Shown: one piece after another, positions 6,167-16,028 of the stretch | Layout: each line of letters begins with the position of its first letter | Position numbering within the stretch: the first letter of the stretch is position 1 | NCBI RefSeq assembly: GCF_000380165.1 | Contig: NZ_KB904681.1 | Span: forward strand, 315 to 48,609 | Direction of reading: 5' to 3' | DNA: 48,295 bases | Source: Wenjunlia vitaminophila DSM 41686 | GTDB taxonomy: Bacteria; Actinomycetota; Actinomycetes; Streptomycetales; Streptomycetaceae | Notes under the pieces: model-generated | What the model was told of the DNA's origin: nothing | Databases searched by the model: none | The model's input: the letters and a program-made list of their open reading frames with translations, nothing else | Program-made: the position numbers and the translations under genes

Positions 6167-9100
6167 GTGGCAAAGGTCCGGGTATACGAGCTCGCCAAGG
6201 AGTTCGGTGTGGAGAGCAAGGTCGTCATGGCCAAGCTCCAGGAACTGGGTGAGTTCGTCCGTTCGGCGTCATCGACGATCGAGGCGCCGGTTGTCCGCAA
6301 ACTGACAGATGCCTTCCAGCAGGGGAACGGCGGCGGTGGCCGCGGCCCCGCCAAGCCGGCGCCCCGCAAGGCGACGCCTGCCAAGCCCTCCGCGCCGGCC
6401 GCCACCGGCCGTCCGGGGGCTCGTCCCGCTGCGCCGGGCCCGAAGCCCGGCGCGGCCGTCCCGTCCCGTCCGGCGGCTCCCAAGCCGCCCGCGCCGGGCG
6501 CGACCCCCGGCCCGCGCCCCGGCGCGCCCCGCCCGGGTCCCCGCCCCGGTCCGGCCCAGCCGGTGGCCCCCGCCGCTGAGGCCCCCAAGGCCCCGGCGCC
6601 GGCCGAGTTCCAGGCGCCCCCGGCCCCGGCCGCGGACTCCACCCCGCAGCGGGCCCCGCGCCCCGGCGCCACCCCCGGCCCGCGGCCCGCGCCGCGTCCG
6701 GACCGTGGGCCGCGCCCCGGTGGCGGTGCCCCGCGCCCCGGTGGGGACCGTGGGCGTCCCGGCCAGGGCGGTGCCCGTCCGGGGGCCCCGCGTCCCGCGG
6801 GTCCCCGCCCCGGCAACAACCCCTTCACCTCGGGCAGCACCGGAATGCCGCGCCCCCAGGCGCCGCGCCCCGGTGGCGCCCCAGGTCCCCGTCCCGGTGC
6901 CCCGAGGCCCGGCGGCGCCCCGTCCGGCGGCCCCAGGCCCGGAGGGCCAAGGCCGAGCCCGGGCTCGATGCCGCGCCCGCAGGCGCCCGGCGGCCCCCGC
7001 CCCAACCCGGGCATGATGCCGCAGCGCCCCGCCGCGGGCGGCGGCGCTCCCCGTCCCGGTGGTGCTCCCGGTCGTCCCGGTCGTCCCGGCGGTGGCGGCG
7101 GCGGTCGTCCCGGTGGTGGCGGCGGCTTCGCCGGTCGTCCCGGCGGTGGCGGCGGCGGTCGTCCCGGTGGTGGCGGCGGCTTCGCCGGTCGTCCCGGTGG
7201 TGGCGGTGGCTTCGGTGGCCGTCCCGGCGGTGGCGGTGGCTTCGGCGGTCGTCCCGGCGGTCCCGGTGGCCGTGGCGGCACCCAGGGCGCGTTCGGTCGC
7301 CCCGGCGCCCGTCCCACCCGTGGGCGCAAGTCCAAGCGGCAGCGCCGCCAGGAGTACGAGGCCATGCAGGCCCCGTCCATCGGCGGGGTGATGCTGCCGC
7401 GCGGCAACGGCCAGACCGTACGGCTGTCCCGCGGCGCGTCACTGACCGACTTCGCGGAGAAGATCAACGCCAACCCGGCGTCCCTGGTCCAGGTGATGTT
7501 CAACCTGGGCGAGATGGTCACCGCGACCCAGTCGGTCTCCGACGAGACGCTCAAGCTGCTCGCCGACGAGATGAACTACGTCCTGGAGATCGTCAGCCCC
7601 GAGGAGGAGGACCGCGAGCTCCTGGAGTCCTTCGACATCGAGTTCGGCGAGGACGAGGGCGGCGAGGACGCGCTGGTCGCGCGTCCGCCGGTGGTGACCG
7701 TCATGGGTCACGTCGACCACGGCAAGACGCGTCTGCTGGACGCCATCCGCAAGACCAACGTCGCCGCGGACGAGGCCGGGGGCATCACCCAGCACATCGG
7801 TGCCTACCAGGTCACCACCGCGGTCAACGGCGAGGACCGGGCCATCACGTTCATCGACACCCCGGGCCACGAGGCGTTCACCGCCATGCGTGCCCGCGGT
7901 GCCAAGTCCACCGACATCGCCATCCTGGTGGTGGCTGCGAACGACGGCGTGATGCCCCAGACGGTCGAGGCGCTGAACCACGCCAAGGCCGCCGACGTGC
8001 CCATCGTGGTCGCGGTCAACAAGATCGACGTCGATGGTGCGGACCCGATGAAGGTCCGTGGCCAGTTGACCGAGTACGGCCTGTTGGCGGAGGAGTTCGG
8101 CGGCGACACCATGTTCGTCGACATCTCCGCCAAGGAGGGCATCAACATCGACGGGCTGCTCGAGGCCGTCATCCTCACCGCGGACGCCGCCCTGGACCTG
8201 CGGGCCAACCCGGACCAGGACGCCCAGGGCATCGCGATCGAGGCGCACCTCGACCGCGGGCGCGGCGCCGTGGCCACGGTCCTGGTGCAGCGCGGCACCC
8301 TGCGGGTCGGCGACACCATGGTCGCCGGGGACGCGTACGGCCGGGTCCGGGCGATGCTCGACGACAACGGCAACAACGTGGAGGAGGCCGGCCCCTCGGC
8401 CCCGGTGCTGGTGCTCGGCCTCACCTCGGTCCCCGGTGCCGGTGACAACTTCATCGTCGTCGACGAGGACCGCACCGCTCGGCAGATCGCCGAGAAGCGG
8501 GCCGCCCGCGAGCGCAACGCGGCGTTCGCCAAGAACCGCCGCCGGATCTCCCTCGAGGACCTGGACATGGTCCTCAAGGAAGGCCAGGTGCAGCAGCTCA
8601 ACCTCATCCTCAAGGGCGACGCTTCCGGTTCGGTCGAGGCACTGGAGAGCTCGCTGCTCCAGCTCGACGTGGGCGACGAGGTCGACCTGCGCATCCTGCA
8701 CCGCGGGGTGGGTGCCGTCACCGAGCACGACATCAACCTGGCGGCGGGCTCGGACGCGATCGTGATCGGCTTCAACGTCCGCGCCGAGGGCCGGGCGACC
8801 TCGCTGGCCGAGCGCGAGGGCGTGGACGTCCGCTACTACTCGGTCATCTACCAGGTGATCGAGGAGATCGAGGCGGCCCTGAAGGGCATGCTGAAGCCGG
8901 AGTACGAGGAGGTCCAACTCGGCACGGCGGAGATCCGCGAGGTGTTCCGCTCGTCCAAGTTCGGCAACATCGCCGGTTGCCTGGTCCGTACCGGTCTGGT
9001 CCGGCGGAACGCCAAGGCCCGCCTGGTCCGGGACGGCTCGGTGGTCGCGGAGAACCTCTCCATCGACACCCTGCGCCGGTTCAAGGACGACGCCACCGAG

Positions 9101-9205
9101 GTCCGCGAGGGCTTCGAGTGCGGCATCAAGCTCTCGAACTACAACGACATCAAGGTCGACGATGTCATCGAGACGTTCGAGATGCGCGAGAAGCCGCGGG
9201 TGTAG
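6167..9205 (+). CDS. infB: translation initiation factor IF-2
   Basis: 1012 aa from GTG 6167, with GAAGGAG upstream. IF-2 is the GTPase that brings fMet-tRNA to the 30S subunit and promotes subunit joining. The N-terminus ([20 protein letters not shown]) is the conserved IF2_N domain. Residues ~55-385 are a very long Pro/Gly/Arg-rich linker ending in GRPGGGGGF-type repeats. The G domain begins near residue 510 with [12 protein letters not shown] (G1), then DTPGHEAF (G3) and [10 protein letters not shown] (G4). Domains II-IV end at [12 protein letters not shown]. The long linker explains the size relative to about 740-890 aa in other bacteria. A strong hairpin follows at 9219-9258. Confidence 0.97.
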   Translation: MAKVRVYELAKEFGVESKVVMAKLQELGEFVRSASSTIEAPVVRKLTDAFQQGNGGGGRGPAKPAPRKATPAKPSAPAATGRPGARPAAPGPKPGAAVPSRPAAPKPPAPGATPGPRPGAPRPGPRPGPAQPVAPAAEAPKAPAPAEFQAPPAPAADSTPQRAPRPGATPGPRPAPRPDRGPRPGGGAPRPGGDRGRPGQGGARPGAPRPAGPRPGNNPFTSGSTGMPRPQAPRPGGAPGPRPGAPRPGGAPSGGPRPGGPRPSPGSMPRPQAPGGPRPNPGMMPQRPAAGGGAPRPGGAPGRPGRPGGGGGGRPGGGGGFAGRPGGGGGGRPGGGGGFAGRPGGGGGFGGRPGGGGGFGGRPGGPGGRGGTQGAFGRPGARPTRGRKSKRQRRQEYEAMQAPSIGGVMLPRGNGQTVRLSRGASLTDFAEKINANPASLVQVMFNLGEMVTATQSVSDETLKLLADEMNYVLEIVSPEEEDRELLESFDIEFGEDEGGEDALVARPPVVTVMGHVDHGKTRLLDAIRKTNVAADEAGGITQHIGAYQVTTAVNGEDRAITFIDTPGHEAFTAMRARGAKSTDIAILVVAANDGVMPQTVEALNHAKAADVPIVVAVNKIDVDGADPMKVRGQLTEYGLLAEEFGGDTMFVDISAKEGINIDGLLEAVILTADAALDLRANPDQDAQGIAIEAHLDRGRGAVATVLVQRGTLRVGDTMVAGDAYGRVRAMLDDNGNNVEEAGPSAPVLVLGLTSVPGAGDNFIVVDEDRTARQIAEKRAARERNAAFAKNRRRISLEDLDMVLKEGQVQQLNLILKGDASGSVEALESSLLQLDVGDEVDLRILHRGVGAVTEHDINLAAGSDAIVIGFNVRAEGRATSLAEREGVDVRYYSVIYQVIEEIEAALKGMLKPEYEEVQLGTAEIREVFRSSKFGNIAGCLVRTGLVRRNAKARLVRDGSVVAENLSIDTLRRFKDDATEVREGFECGIKLSNYNDIKVDDVIETFEMREKPRV
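7055..7280 (+). repeat. GC-rich tandem repeats inside infB
   Basis: Degenerate repeats of about 24-48 bases with a GGTCGTCCCGG core and GGTGGTGGCGG spacers encode GRPGGGGG and [10 protein letters not shown] units. They are coding, in the IF-2 interdomain linker, and are prone to length change. Confidence 0.8.
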
Positions 9206-9218
9206 TCACCACAGCGGT

Positions 9219-9258
9219 CCGGGGCCGATCGGCGGGTGTTCCCGCCGATCGGCCCCGG
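9219..9258 (+). terminator. 18-bp perfect hairpin after infB
   Basis: 9219-9236 and 9241-9258 are perfect complements with a 4-base loop (TGTT). It lies 13 bases after the infB stop. No U-tract follows, as is common for actinobacterial terminators. Confidence 0.8.
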
Positions 9259-9384
9259 CCGTGGGCGTGTACCGTGCCGGCAGGACGCCGGGCACCGGCT
9301 TCGGAACCGCCCGGCCCACACATGTCAGCGCCTCCCCCCGGAGGCGTCACCACGAGGCCCACGGGTCGGCTTGACCCGCCACGC

Positions 9385-9678
9385 ATGTACGTAGGGACCC
9401 TGTCCTTCGACCTGCTTCTCGGCGACGTCCGTTCGCTGAAGGAGAAGCGTTCCGTCGTCCGGCCCATCGTCGCCGAGCTGCACCGCAAGTACGCGGTGAG
9501 CGTGGCCGAGGTGGGCGGCCAGAACTTGCACCGCCGGGCCGAGATAGGGCTCGCGGTGGTCTCCGGGGACCTCGGGCACTGCACGGACGTGCTCGACAGG
9601 TGCGAGCGGCTGGTGGCCGCCCGCCCGGAAGTGGAACTGCTGTCCGTGCGGCGGCGGCTCCACGGCGACGGCGACTGA
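9385..9678 (+). CDS. ylxP: DUF503 family protein YlxP
   Basis: 97 aa from ATG 9385. The sequence MYVGTLSFDLLLGDVRSLKE followed by KRSVVRPIVAELHRKYAVSV is the DUF503 signature; GQNLHRRAEIGLAVVSGDL follows the usual pattern. The small ferredoxin-like-fold family is encoded between infB and rbfA in Gram-positives, and its role is not established. There is no strong Shine-Dalgarno near the ATG. The open frame continues upstream, but the conserved domain starts exactly at this methionine. The infB terminator lies between it and infB, so it may have its own promoter. Confidence 0.92.
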   Translation: MYVGTLSFDLLLGDVRSLKEKRSVVRPIVAELHRKYAVSVAEVGGQNLHRRAEIGLAVVSGDLGHCTDVLDRCERLVAARPEVELLSVRRRLHGDGD

Positions 9679-9736
9679 CCGCCGCGCGATACAACACCAC
9701 GACAGGCGCCTCACCGGCGCACAGGCGAGTACGTTG

Positions 9737-9767
9737 GGGTGCCGTGCCGTGACGTGACACGGCACCC
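9737..9767 (+). terminator. hairpin upstream of rbfA
   Basis: GGGTGCCGTG (9737-9746) pairs perfectly with CACGGCACCC (9758-9767) around an 11-base loop. It stands in the 117-base ylxP-rbfA gap, 12 bases before AGGAGGAGG of rbfA. It could terminate ylxP or structure the rbfA leader. Confidence 0.6.
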
Positions 9768-9795
9768 GGGCTCGCAGTAGGAGGAGGGACCTCAA

Positions 9796-10350
9796 GTGAC
9801 CGACACCGCGCGGGCGCGCAAGCTGGCGGACCGCATCCGGGTGGTCGTGGCGGAGACCCTGGACCGGCGGATCAAGGACCCCCGGCTGGGCTTCGTGACC
9901 ATCACCGACACCCGGGTCACCGGTGACCTGCGGGAGGCCACCGTCTTCTACACGGTCTTCGGCGACGAGACCGAGCGCGAGGCCTCCGCCGCCGCCCTGG
10001 AGAGCGCCAAGGGAGTGCTGCGGTCCGAGGTCGGACGGCAGACCGGGGTGCGGTACACCCCCTCGCTGACGTTCGTCCTGGACGCCGTCCCGGACACCGC
10101 CCGGAACATCAACGACCTGCTGGCCAAGGCCAGGGCCGCCGACGAGCGGGTACGCAGCGCCGCCGCCGGGGCCAGCTACGCGGGGGAGGCGGACCCGTAC
10201 CGCTCGCCCGCCCAGGGCGACGAGGAGACCGAGGACGAGGACGAGGCGACCGCCCCGGCCGCCGCGGGGGACGAGGCGGGCCCCGGCGCGCAGCGGGACC
10301 CCGGCCCCGGCCGGGCGCCGTCGGACCCCGGAACCGACGAGGACGCCTGA
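9796..10350 (+). CDS. rbfA: 30S ribosome-binding factor RbfA
   Basis: 184 aa from GTG 9796, with AGGAGGAGG about 9 bases upstream. RbfA binds the immature 30S subunit and helps 16S 5'-end maturation. The KH-type core is clear: [40 protein letters not shown] and [20 protein letters not shown]. Residues ~118-184 form an acidic, Pro/Ala-rich tail beyond the normal 110-130 aa. The nrnA start lies three bases after its stop. Confidence 0.96.
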   Translation: MTDTARARKLADRIRVVVAETLDRRIKDPRLGFVTITDTRVTGDLREATVFYTVFGDETEREASAAALESAKGVLRSEVGRQTGVRYTPSLTFVLDAVPDTARNINDLLAKARAADERVRSAAAGASYAGEADPYRSPAQGDEETEDEDEATAPAAAGDEAGPGAQRDPGPGRAPSDPGTDEDA

Positions 10351-10352
10351 CC

Positions 10353-11552
10353 ATGCCGGGCCATGTCGTACCCAGGGCGGCGTCCGGCGGCACGGTGCTC
10401 CCCGCGCCCCGCCAGGCACCGGATGCCGCCCCCCCGATCCACGAGGACACCTGGGCGGCCGCGGTCAGGCTGGTGCGCCAGGCCAGGGCGGTCCACCTGG
10501 TGTGCCACGTGTGCCCGGACGGTGACGCCCTCGGCTCGGCGCTCGCCGCCGCGCTCGCGCTGCGCTCCCTCGGCATCGAGGCCCACGTCTCCTTCGGCGA
10601 CGACCCGCAGGTGGTGCCCACCTCGCTGACCTTCCTGCCGGGCCAGGACCTGCTGGTTCCCGCGGCCGCGGTGCCGGACCGCCCCGACCTCGTGGTCGTC
10701 TGCGACGTCGCCTCGGAGGACCGCCTGGGGCTGCTGCGCGACAAGGCCCTGGCCGCCCGCGCCCTGCTGGTGATCGACCACCACAGCTCCAACAACGGTT
10801 TCGGTGACTGCCGGCTGATCGACCCGACGGCCCCCGCCACCGCGATGCTCGTGGACGAACTGCTGCGGCGGCTGGGCGCCCCGCTCACCCGCGACGTCGC
10901 CACCTGCCTCTACACCGGCGTGGCCACCGACACCGGTTCGTTCAAGAACGCCGCCACCACCCCCGAGAGCCACCAGCTCGCCGCCCGGCTGCTGGGCACC
11001 GGGCTCCGCCCGGACCAGATCTCCCGCCAACTGTGGGACACCTCCTCGTTCGGCTGTCTGAAGGTGCTCGCCTCGGCGTTGCAGCGCGCCGAGCTCGACC
11101 TGACCGCCGCGGGTGGCCGCGGCCTGGTGTGGACGGTGGTCCCCCGGGCCGACCGCGCGGCACACCAAGTGCCCATGGACCAGATCGAGGGGTTCATCGA
11201 CGTCGTGCGCAGGACCGCGGAGGCCGAGGTGGCGCTGGTGCTCAAGGAGAACGACGACGGCTCCTACTACGGGTCGTCCCGCGGCAGGGGCGCGGTCAAC
11301 CTGGGCACGGTCTGCTCCGGGCTCGGCGGCGGCGGACACGCCTACGCCGCCGGGTTCACCTCCCACCAGGACGCCGCCACCACCGTGCGGCGGTTCCGCG
11401 CACTGCTGGAGGCGGCCTGCGCCGACACCCCCGCGGGCGCCTCGCCGCCGGCGCCGTCCGCTCCGCCCCCCTCGCCGGCGCCGTCCGACCACCAGACCCC
11501 GCCCCACGACACCCTTCCGGCCGCCACCGACGGCGTCCCCACGGACGCCTGA
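10353..11552 (+). CDS. nrnA: bifunctional oligoribonuclease/PAP phosphatase NrnA (DHH/DHHA1)
   Basis: 399 aa from ATG 10353. NrnA degrades very short RNAs and hydrolyses pAp to AMP. The DHH-family metal motifs are present: VCPDGDALGSALAAALALR near residue 52, CDVASEDRLG, and the hallmark IDHHSSNNGFGD (DHH at 142-144). The C-terminal DHHA1 domain ends in SGLGGGGHAYAAGF, the RNA-binding glycine motif. The last ~45 residues are Pro/Ser/Ala-rich. It lies between rbfA and truB with near-zero spacing, as in many actinobacteria, so it is co-expressed with ribosome-assembly factors. Confidence 0.93.
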   Translation: MPGHVVPRAASGGTVLPAPRQAPDAAPPIHEDTWAAAVRLVRQARAVHLVCHVCPDGDALGSALAAALALRSLGIEAHVSFGDDPQVVPTSLTFLPGQDLLVPAAAVPDRPDLVVVCDVASEDRLGLLRDKALAARALLVIDHHSSNNGFGDCRLIDPTAPATAMLVDELLRRLGAPLTRDVATCLYTGVATDTGSFKNAATTPESHQLAARLLGTGLRPDQISRQLWDTSSFGCLKVLASALQRAELDLTAAGGRGLVWTVVPRADRAAHQVPMDQIEGFIDVVRRTAEAEVALVLKENDDGSYYGSSRGRGAVNLGTVCSGLGGGGHAYAAGFTSHQDAATTVRRFRALLEAACADTPAGASPPAPSAPPPSPAPSDHQTPPHDTLPAATDGVPTDA

Positions 11553-11578
11553 CTCACAGATCACTGGTCCAACACCTG

Positions 11579-12499
11579 ATGAAACGCAAGGGAACCGGCC
11601 CCGACGGCCTGGTCATCGTCGACAAGCCGGCCGGGATCACCTCGCACGGCGTGGTGGGCAAGGTGCGCCGCCTGGCCGGCACCCGACGGGTCGGCCACGC
11701 CGGCACCCTCGACCCCATGGCCACCGGCGTCCTCATCCTGGGCGTGGAGAAGGCCACCCGGCTGCTCGGCCACCTCGCGCTCACCGACAAGGCCTACGAC
11801 GCGACGATCCGCCTCGGCCAGACCACGGTCACCGACGACGCCGAGGGGGAGGTCACCGCCACCGTCCCGGTCACCGGCGGCCCCGGGGGGCCAGGCCCGG
11901 CGACCCGGCAGGCCGTGGAGGCCGGACTGGCCGCCCTCACCGGGGACATCCTCCAGGTACCGTCCAAGGTCAGTGCCATCAAGGTCGACGGTAGGCGCTC
12001 CTACACCCGGGTCCGTTCGGGCGAGGACGTCGAACTCGCCGCCCGCCCGGTCACCGTCTCCTCGTTCAGCGTCCACGCGTGGCGACCGGTCACCCTGCCC
12101 GACGGCACCGAACTCCTCGACCTGGACGTCTCGGTCGTCTGCTCCTCCGGTACGTACGTCCGGGCGCTCGCCCGTGACCTCGGCGCCGGGCTCGGCGTGG
12201 GCGGCCACCTGACGGCACTGCGCCGCACCCGGGTCGGCCCGTACGGGCTGGACTCCGCCAGGACCCTGGAACAGTTGACGGAGTCGTTCTCCTACCTGCC
12301 CATCGGCGAGGCGGTGGTCGCCGCGTTCCCGCGCCGCGACGTGGACGAGGAGGAGGCCCGGCGCCTCGCCAACGGCGTGCGGCTGAAGGCCGCGGGCATG
12401 GGCGGGGGACCCATCGCGGTCTTCGGCCCCGGTGACCGCTTCGTCGCCCTTGTGGAGGAGCGCGGCGGCGAGGCACGCAGCATCGCCGTGTTCGTGTAA
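11579..12499 (+). CDS. truB: tRNA pseudouridine(55) synthase TruB
   Basis: 306 aa from ATG 11579. TruB makes pseudouridine 55 in the T-loop of tRNAs. GLVIVDKPAGITSHGVVGKV opens the catalytic domain; RRVGHAGTLDPMATGVL holds the catalytic aspartate (Asp45). IQVPSKVSAIKVDGRRSY-like and CSSGTYVRALARDLGAGLG motifs are those of the family. A C-terminal PUA-like region follows (VDEEEARRLANGVRLKAAGM). It begins 26 bases after nrnA. The frame is open far upstream, but the domain starts at this ATG. Confidence 0.96.
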   Translation: MKRKGTGPDGLVIVDKPAGITSHGVVGKVRRLAGTRRVGHAGTLDPMATGVLILGVEKATRLLGHLALTDKAYDATIRLGQTTVTDDAEGEVTATVPVTGGPGGPGPATRQAVEAGLAALTGDILQVPSKVSAIKVDGRRSYTRVRSGEDVELAARPVTVSSFSVHAWRPVTLPDGTELLDLDVSVVCSSGTYVRALARDLGAGLGVGGHLTALRRTRVGPYGLDSARTLEQLTESFSYLPIGEAVVAAFPRRDVDEEEARRLANGVRLKAAGMGGGPIAVFGPGDRFVALVEERGGEARSIAVFV

Positions 12500-12849
12500 C
12501 GGCACCCTGGTCGTCCGTCGCGGTCCCGTTCGCGGGGACCGTGGAGCCGCCCCGACGGCTTCGACGGGCGTCCAGCCCGACTCGCATCCGACTCAACCGG
12601 GTTCGCCCGTCTCGTCACTGTTTTCCGGTGTGCTCGTCCGGGGCCAGGAACCGGCACACCCGCTGCTGCCTGTGGGAACGTCCGGAGCACGGGTGCCGGA
12701 GCCTTCCGTCGAACCCCCCGGGAGGGACACGGACCGCCCCCGGCACCCCACCGCCCGTCCGTTTTTGCTGCCTGCCGGTGAGGTCGGAGAACCGCAGACA
12801 TGGCAGTCTTGTTCCTGCATGTTGTGGATTCACTGGAGGAGCGGTCACT
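12500..12849 (+). other. 350-base intergenic region between truB and ribF
   Basis: No gene is supported here. GGTCCC (12522-12527) and GGGACC (12535-12540) form a small hairpin 22 bases after the truB stop, a possible weak terminator. The remainder has no convincing promoter; the ribF ribosome-binding site GGAGGA is at 12835-12840. Confidence 0.5.
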
Positions 12850-13803
12850 GTGCAGCGCTGGCGGGGCTTGGCGGACGTTCCCGAGGACTGGGGACGCAGC
12901 GTCGTCACCATCGGCTCCTACGACGGCGTCCACCGGGGGCACCAACTCATCATCGGCAGGACCGTCGAACTGGCCGGGGAGCTCGGCGTGCCGTCCGTGG
13001 TGGTCACCTTCGACCCGCACCCCAGCGAGGTGGTGCGCCCCGGCAGCCACCCGCCGCTGCTCGCCCCGCACCACCGGCGCGCGGAGCTGCTGGGGGAGCT
13101 CGGCGTGGACGCGGTGTTGATCCTGCCGTTCACCATGGAGTTCTCCAAGCTGTCGCCGGACGAGTTCGTCCGTCAGGTGCTGGTGGACGGCCTGCACGCC
13201 CGGGCGGTGGTCGAGGGGCGCAACTTCAGGTTCGGTCACCGTGCGGCCGGAGATGTGGAACTGCTCGCCGAGTTGGGTGCCACCTACGACTACGAGGTGG
13301 AGATCGTGGAGCTCAACGTCCGGGGAGGGGCCGGCGACGGCACCCCGTTCTCCTCGACCCTGACCCGCACCCTTGTCGCCGAGGGCGACATGGAAGGGGC
13401 AGCCGAGGTACTGGGCCGCCCGCACCGGGTGGAGGGCGTCGTCGTCCGTGGCGACCAGCGCGGCCGCGAACTGGGCTTCCCCACCGCCAACGTGGACCCG
13501 CTGCCGCACTCAGCCATCCCTGTGGACGGCGTCTACGCCGGCTGGCTCGTGGCCGCGGGCGAGCGGATGCCGGCGGCCATCTCCGTGGGCACCAAGCCGA
13601 CCTTCGACGGCCGTTCCCGCACGGTGGAGGCGTACGCCATCGACCGGGTGGGCCTGGAACTCTACGGAACGCACGCCGCAGTGGAATTCCTCACGTTCCT
13701 GCGGGGCCAGGAGAAGTTCACCTCCATTGACGACCTCGTCGAACAGGTCGCGGCCGACATCAAGCGCTGCCGCGAGCTGTTGGACGCCCACGACAACGCG
13801 TAG
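12850..13803 (+). CDS. ribF: bifunctional riboflavin kinase/FAD synthetase
   Basis: 317 aa from GTG 12850, with GGAGGA 9 bases upstream. RibF phosphorylates riboflavin to FMN and adenylylates FMN to FAD. The N-terminal FAD synthetase nucleotidyltransferase domain has GSYDGVHRGHQLIIGR (HxGH-type motif near residue 30) and TFDPHPSEVV. The C-terminal flavokinase domain has VVRGDQRGRELGFPTANVD and DGVYAGWLV. The first motif has GSYDG where GNFDG is usual. An in-frame ATG upstream would add residues unlike the family. A perfect 32-base palindrome downstream ends the housekeeping block. Confidence 0.96.
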   Translation: MQRWRGLADVPEDWGRSVVTIGSYDGVHRGHQLIIGRTVELAGELGVPSVVVTFDPHPSEVVRPGSHPPLLAPHHRRAELLGELGVDAVLILPFTMEFSKLSPDEFVRQVLVDGLHARAVVEGRNFRFGHRAAGDVELLAELGATYDYEVEIVELNVRGGAGDGTPFSSTLTRTLVAEGDMEGAAEVLGRPHRVEGVVVRGDQRGRELGFPTANVDPLPHSAIPVDGVYAGWLVAAGERMPAAISVGTKPTFDGRSRTVEAYAIDRVGLELYGTHAAVEFLTFLRGQEKFTSIDDLVEQVAADIKRCRELLDAHDNA

Positions 13804-13874
13804 GACAGTCGTCCGGAATCACCCCCTCGACAAACCCCATAACGACCCTGGCCGACGAGTACCCTTGGGTTGTC

Positions 13875-13906
13875 GCCACCGGTCCCGGCGCGCCGGGACC
13901 GGTGGC
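13875..13906. terminator. 32-base perfect palindrome after ribF
   Basis: 13875-13890 is the exact reverse complement of 13891-13906, giving up to 14 paired bases with a minimal loop. It follows ribF by 71 bases and separates the housekeeping operon from the ESX module. An upstream GTG at 13902 of the next gene falls inside it, which supports the later start at 13941. Confidence 0.75.
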
Positions 13907-13940
13907 AGCGGACCACACACGGGAGTGGAGGGGGCCAGGG

Positions 13941-14414
13941 GTGGGGTTCGGTGAAGTCCGCGACCAGTTGGACGCGGGCAGTCAGGGAATCATGAACTTT
14001 CTAGCGGACTTACAGACGCTGGAAAGTTTCAAGAAGCGCATCGACAATGTCTTGTCCGACCTGGAGACTTCCGCGGCCGGACCGAACAATATTGGCCAGG
14101 ACGCCCTGTCCTCGAGCCACTTCGGGGTCGGCTTCAGCGAGGCGTCGGCGCTGTTCGGGGCCTACCGGACGGTTCACAGTGAACTGGAGAAGTTGTCCAA
14201 GGTCTTCGCCGACCAGATCGAAGCCATGAGCATGTTGGTCAACATGGCGAACAACGACTACCGGAACGTGGACGAGGAACAACGTCTGCGCCTGTGGGAG
14301 ATCAGGCGATCCACGAAGGCGTACGCCGAGACCCACCGCCAGGCCGCCGACGAGCACCCGAAGGACACGGGCAAGCCGACGCCGGAAGAGAGCACCGCGG
14401 GCGGCACGGCCTGA
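13941..14414 (+). CDS. putative ESX/type VII secretion substrate, EspC- or WXG-like
   Basis: 157 aa from GTG 13941, chosen because AGGGGG stands about 6 bases upstream. The body is helical (LQTLESFKKRIDNVLSDLET ... ASALFGAYRTVHSELEKLSK ... MLVNMANNDY), the hairpin architecture of small ESX substrates. Y-R-N-V-D at residues 107-111 matches the general mycobacterial secretion signal YxxxD/E, placed after the second helix. There is no WXG tripeptide. A charged, Pro-rich tail follows. It lies 51 bases upstream of a large WEG-containing protein, so the two may be a co-secreted pair. The call rests on motif and context, not on a recognised family. Confidence 0.58.
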   Translation: MGFGEVRDQLDAGSQGIMNFLADLQTLESFKKRIDNVLSDLETSAAGPNNIGQDALSSSHFGVGFSEASALFGAYRTVHSELEKLSKVFADQIEAMSMLVNMANNDYRNVDEEQRLRLWEIRRSTKAYAETHRQAADEHPKDTGKPTPEESTAGGTA

Positions 14415-14465
14415 CGGGCGCGCTCGTCCCGCTCCCAACGAGGAGAACGCGGAGAAGGGGGAGCC

Positions 14466-16028
14466 ATGGGTGATCCAGGTGCGAATGAGGCGCCGAGTTA
14501 CAGCGCAACAACGGACTTCGAGTCAAAATCACATGAGGAACTCCTGCGGATGGTGCGGGATGCGAACAGTGAACGCGTGTCCCAGTTAGGTCAGACGCTG
14601 GTCGATGCCGGGGCCGACCTGGACCAGATCGGCAGTGACCTGAAGAGGGACATGGGGGCATTGTTGTGGGAGGGCAAGGCGGGCGACGCCTTCCGGGCGT
14701 GGGGCCACAAAGTGGCCATCGCAGCCGAGTACCTCGCCGACTACAGCGACACCGCCGGGCGCTTCATGAAGGACGCTGGTGCGACCCTCGCCGACGTGAA
14801 GAGTGCCATGCCGGAAGTCCCCACGGAGTCCAAGCGCATCGCTGACGCGTACGCCCCGGGCATGTCCGAGGAAGAGAGCATGGCCAAGCTGGGGTACTGC
14901 CCGAGCCCGGAGGCGGTGACCAGGGCCAAGCAGGACACGACCGACGCCCATGCCGAGGCCGTCCGCCAGATGACCAAACTGGGCCAGGCGTACAACATGT
15001 CCAGGGAGATCATCAGCGACCTCGAGCCACCGGAGATCCCGCCACCACCGACCGAGCCAATGCCATCAGTCTATTCTGGAGGGGACGAGTATGCCTCTCA
15101 TGGTCAGGTGGCCTCCAGTGCGCGCGAATATTCTTCTGAATTTACTCGTTACGCGGGTGATAGCGGTGGAATTGTAGATAATTCACCGCACTCGCCTCGC
15201 AGTGGGGTCGGGGATGCGAGTGCTACCGCTGCTAGAATTATGCAGCCCGGTGGCGACGGAATTAATGGTGGGCTCCCTTTGTCTCCCAACACCGGTCTTC
15301 CACAGGTTCCTGAGCCAGCCACCCGTACGGACTCCGTTTCGGTACCAGCCGCGTTGTCAGATCCAGTGACCCATCAATCAGTGGCGAGAACGCCGGCACC
15401 GACTGACGTGCCAGGTGGACCAGTTGTTCCGCCGAATAGCACGTTTGCGCCCAGTCCCCCGAACCCGTCGCGAGGGATTCGCGCTGGAAGTATAGAAACC
15501 AGATCTCGTCGTGGCCTGGATGTTCCATTCATGTCGAGAAGCTCTGGGCCGGCTACCACACCGCGTCTCGGGCCCCGTACTGGCGTCTACGGAGGTCTTC
15601 CTGTATCCGAGTCGGGACCGCGAAACCAGATTCCACGTGGAACCGTAGTTGGATCGGAACAAGGAATGTCGCAGACCGGGGGGCGTCCACCGCTGGTTGG
15701 TGGAATGGGGAATGTGGTTGGCGGGCAACCTTCTGACAACTCGGCAAGTGGTCGTCGGCTGGCCAACGAGCCAGGGGGGGTGGTTGGCTCACCCCGGGGC
15801 TCTCAAAATTCGACCGGAAAGGTATTCACGCCTGGTGGGTCTGGGTTGGTGAGGCGTCAGAGTCAGCCCCACTCTTCTCGGGGAGCTGGGCAAAGTGGGC
15901 GAAGGTCAACAAGTGATGCCGGTGAAGAGAGACAGGAAAGTCGACACGCTTTGGGTGGTAATTCGGCGGAAGGTGATGGCAGTTGGATTGCAGCTAGGCA
16001 TAGGACTGCCCCGCCAGTGATTGAGTAA
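14466..16028 (+). CDS. large WXG100-like ESX protein with low-complexity, low-GC C-terminal half
   Basis: 520 aa from ATG 14466, preceded by GGAGAAGGGGGA. Residues ~20-180 are helical and carry W-E-G at 68-70 between helices (DLKRDMGALLWEGKAGDAF), as in WXG100/PPE-like type VII substrates. From residue ~195 the protein becomes Pro/Ser/Gly/Arg-rich without recognisable domains or a membrane anchor. The DNA changes with it: bases 15121-15180 contain 27 G/C of 60 (45%), far below the flanks. The frame overlaps only the extended, unlikely start of the following mycosin. I infer a secreted or surface protein processed or chaperoned by the adjacent genes; biochemical function is unknown. Confidence 0.62.
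   Translation: MGDPGANEAPSYSATTDFESKSHEELLRMVRDANSERVSQLGQTLVDAGADLDQIGSDLKRDMGALLWEGKAGDAFRAWGHKVAIAAEYLADYSDTAGRFMKDAGATLADVKSAMPEVPTESKRIADAYAPGMSEEESMAKLGYCPSPEAVTRAKQDTTDAHAEAVRQMTKLGQAYNMSREIISDLEPPEIPPPPTEPMPSVYSGGDEYASHGQVASSAREYSSEFTRYAGDSGGIVDNSPHSPRSGVGDASATAARIMQPGGDGINGGLPLSPNTGLPQVPEPATRTDSVSVPAALSDPVTHQSVARTPAPTDVPGGPVVPPNSTFAPSPPNPSRGIRAGSIETRSRRGLDVPFMSRSSGPATTPRLGPRTGVYGGLPVSESGPRNQIPRGTVVGSEQGMSQTGGRPPLVGGMGNVVGGQPSDNSASGRRLANEPGGVVGSPRGSQNSTGKVFTPGGSGLVRRQSQPHSSRGAGQSGRRSTSDAGEERQESRHALGGNSAEGDGSWIAARHRTAPPVIE

Noticed and set aside
7055-7280. Regular repeats that could suggest a CRISPR array
   Set aside because: The units are in frame, vary at third codon positions and encode Gly/Arg/Pro repeats of IF-2; there are no unique spacers and no cas genes.
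5836-7554. A Pro-rich 572-codon frame on the minus strand opposite infB
   Set aside because: It mirrors the infB linker repeats; PPGRP-type runs come from the complement of GRPGG codons.
13902-13940. GTG 13902 as start of the small ESX-like gene
   Set aside because: It lies within the 32-base terminator palindrome and has no ribosome-binding site; GTG 13941 does.
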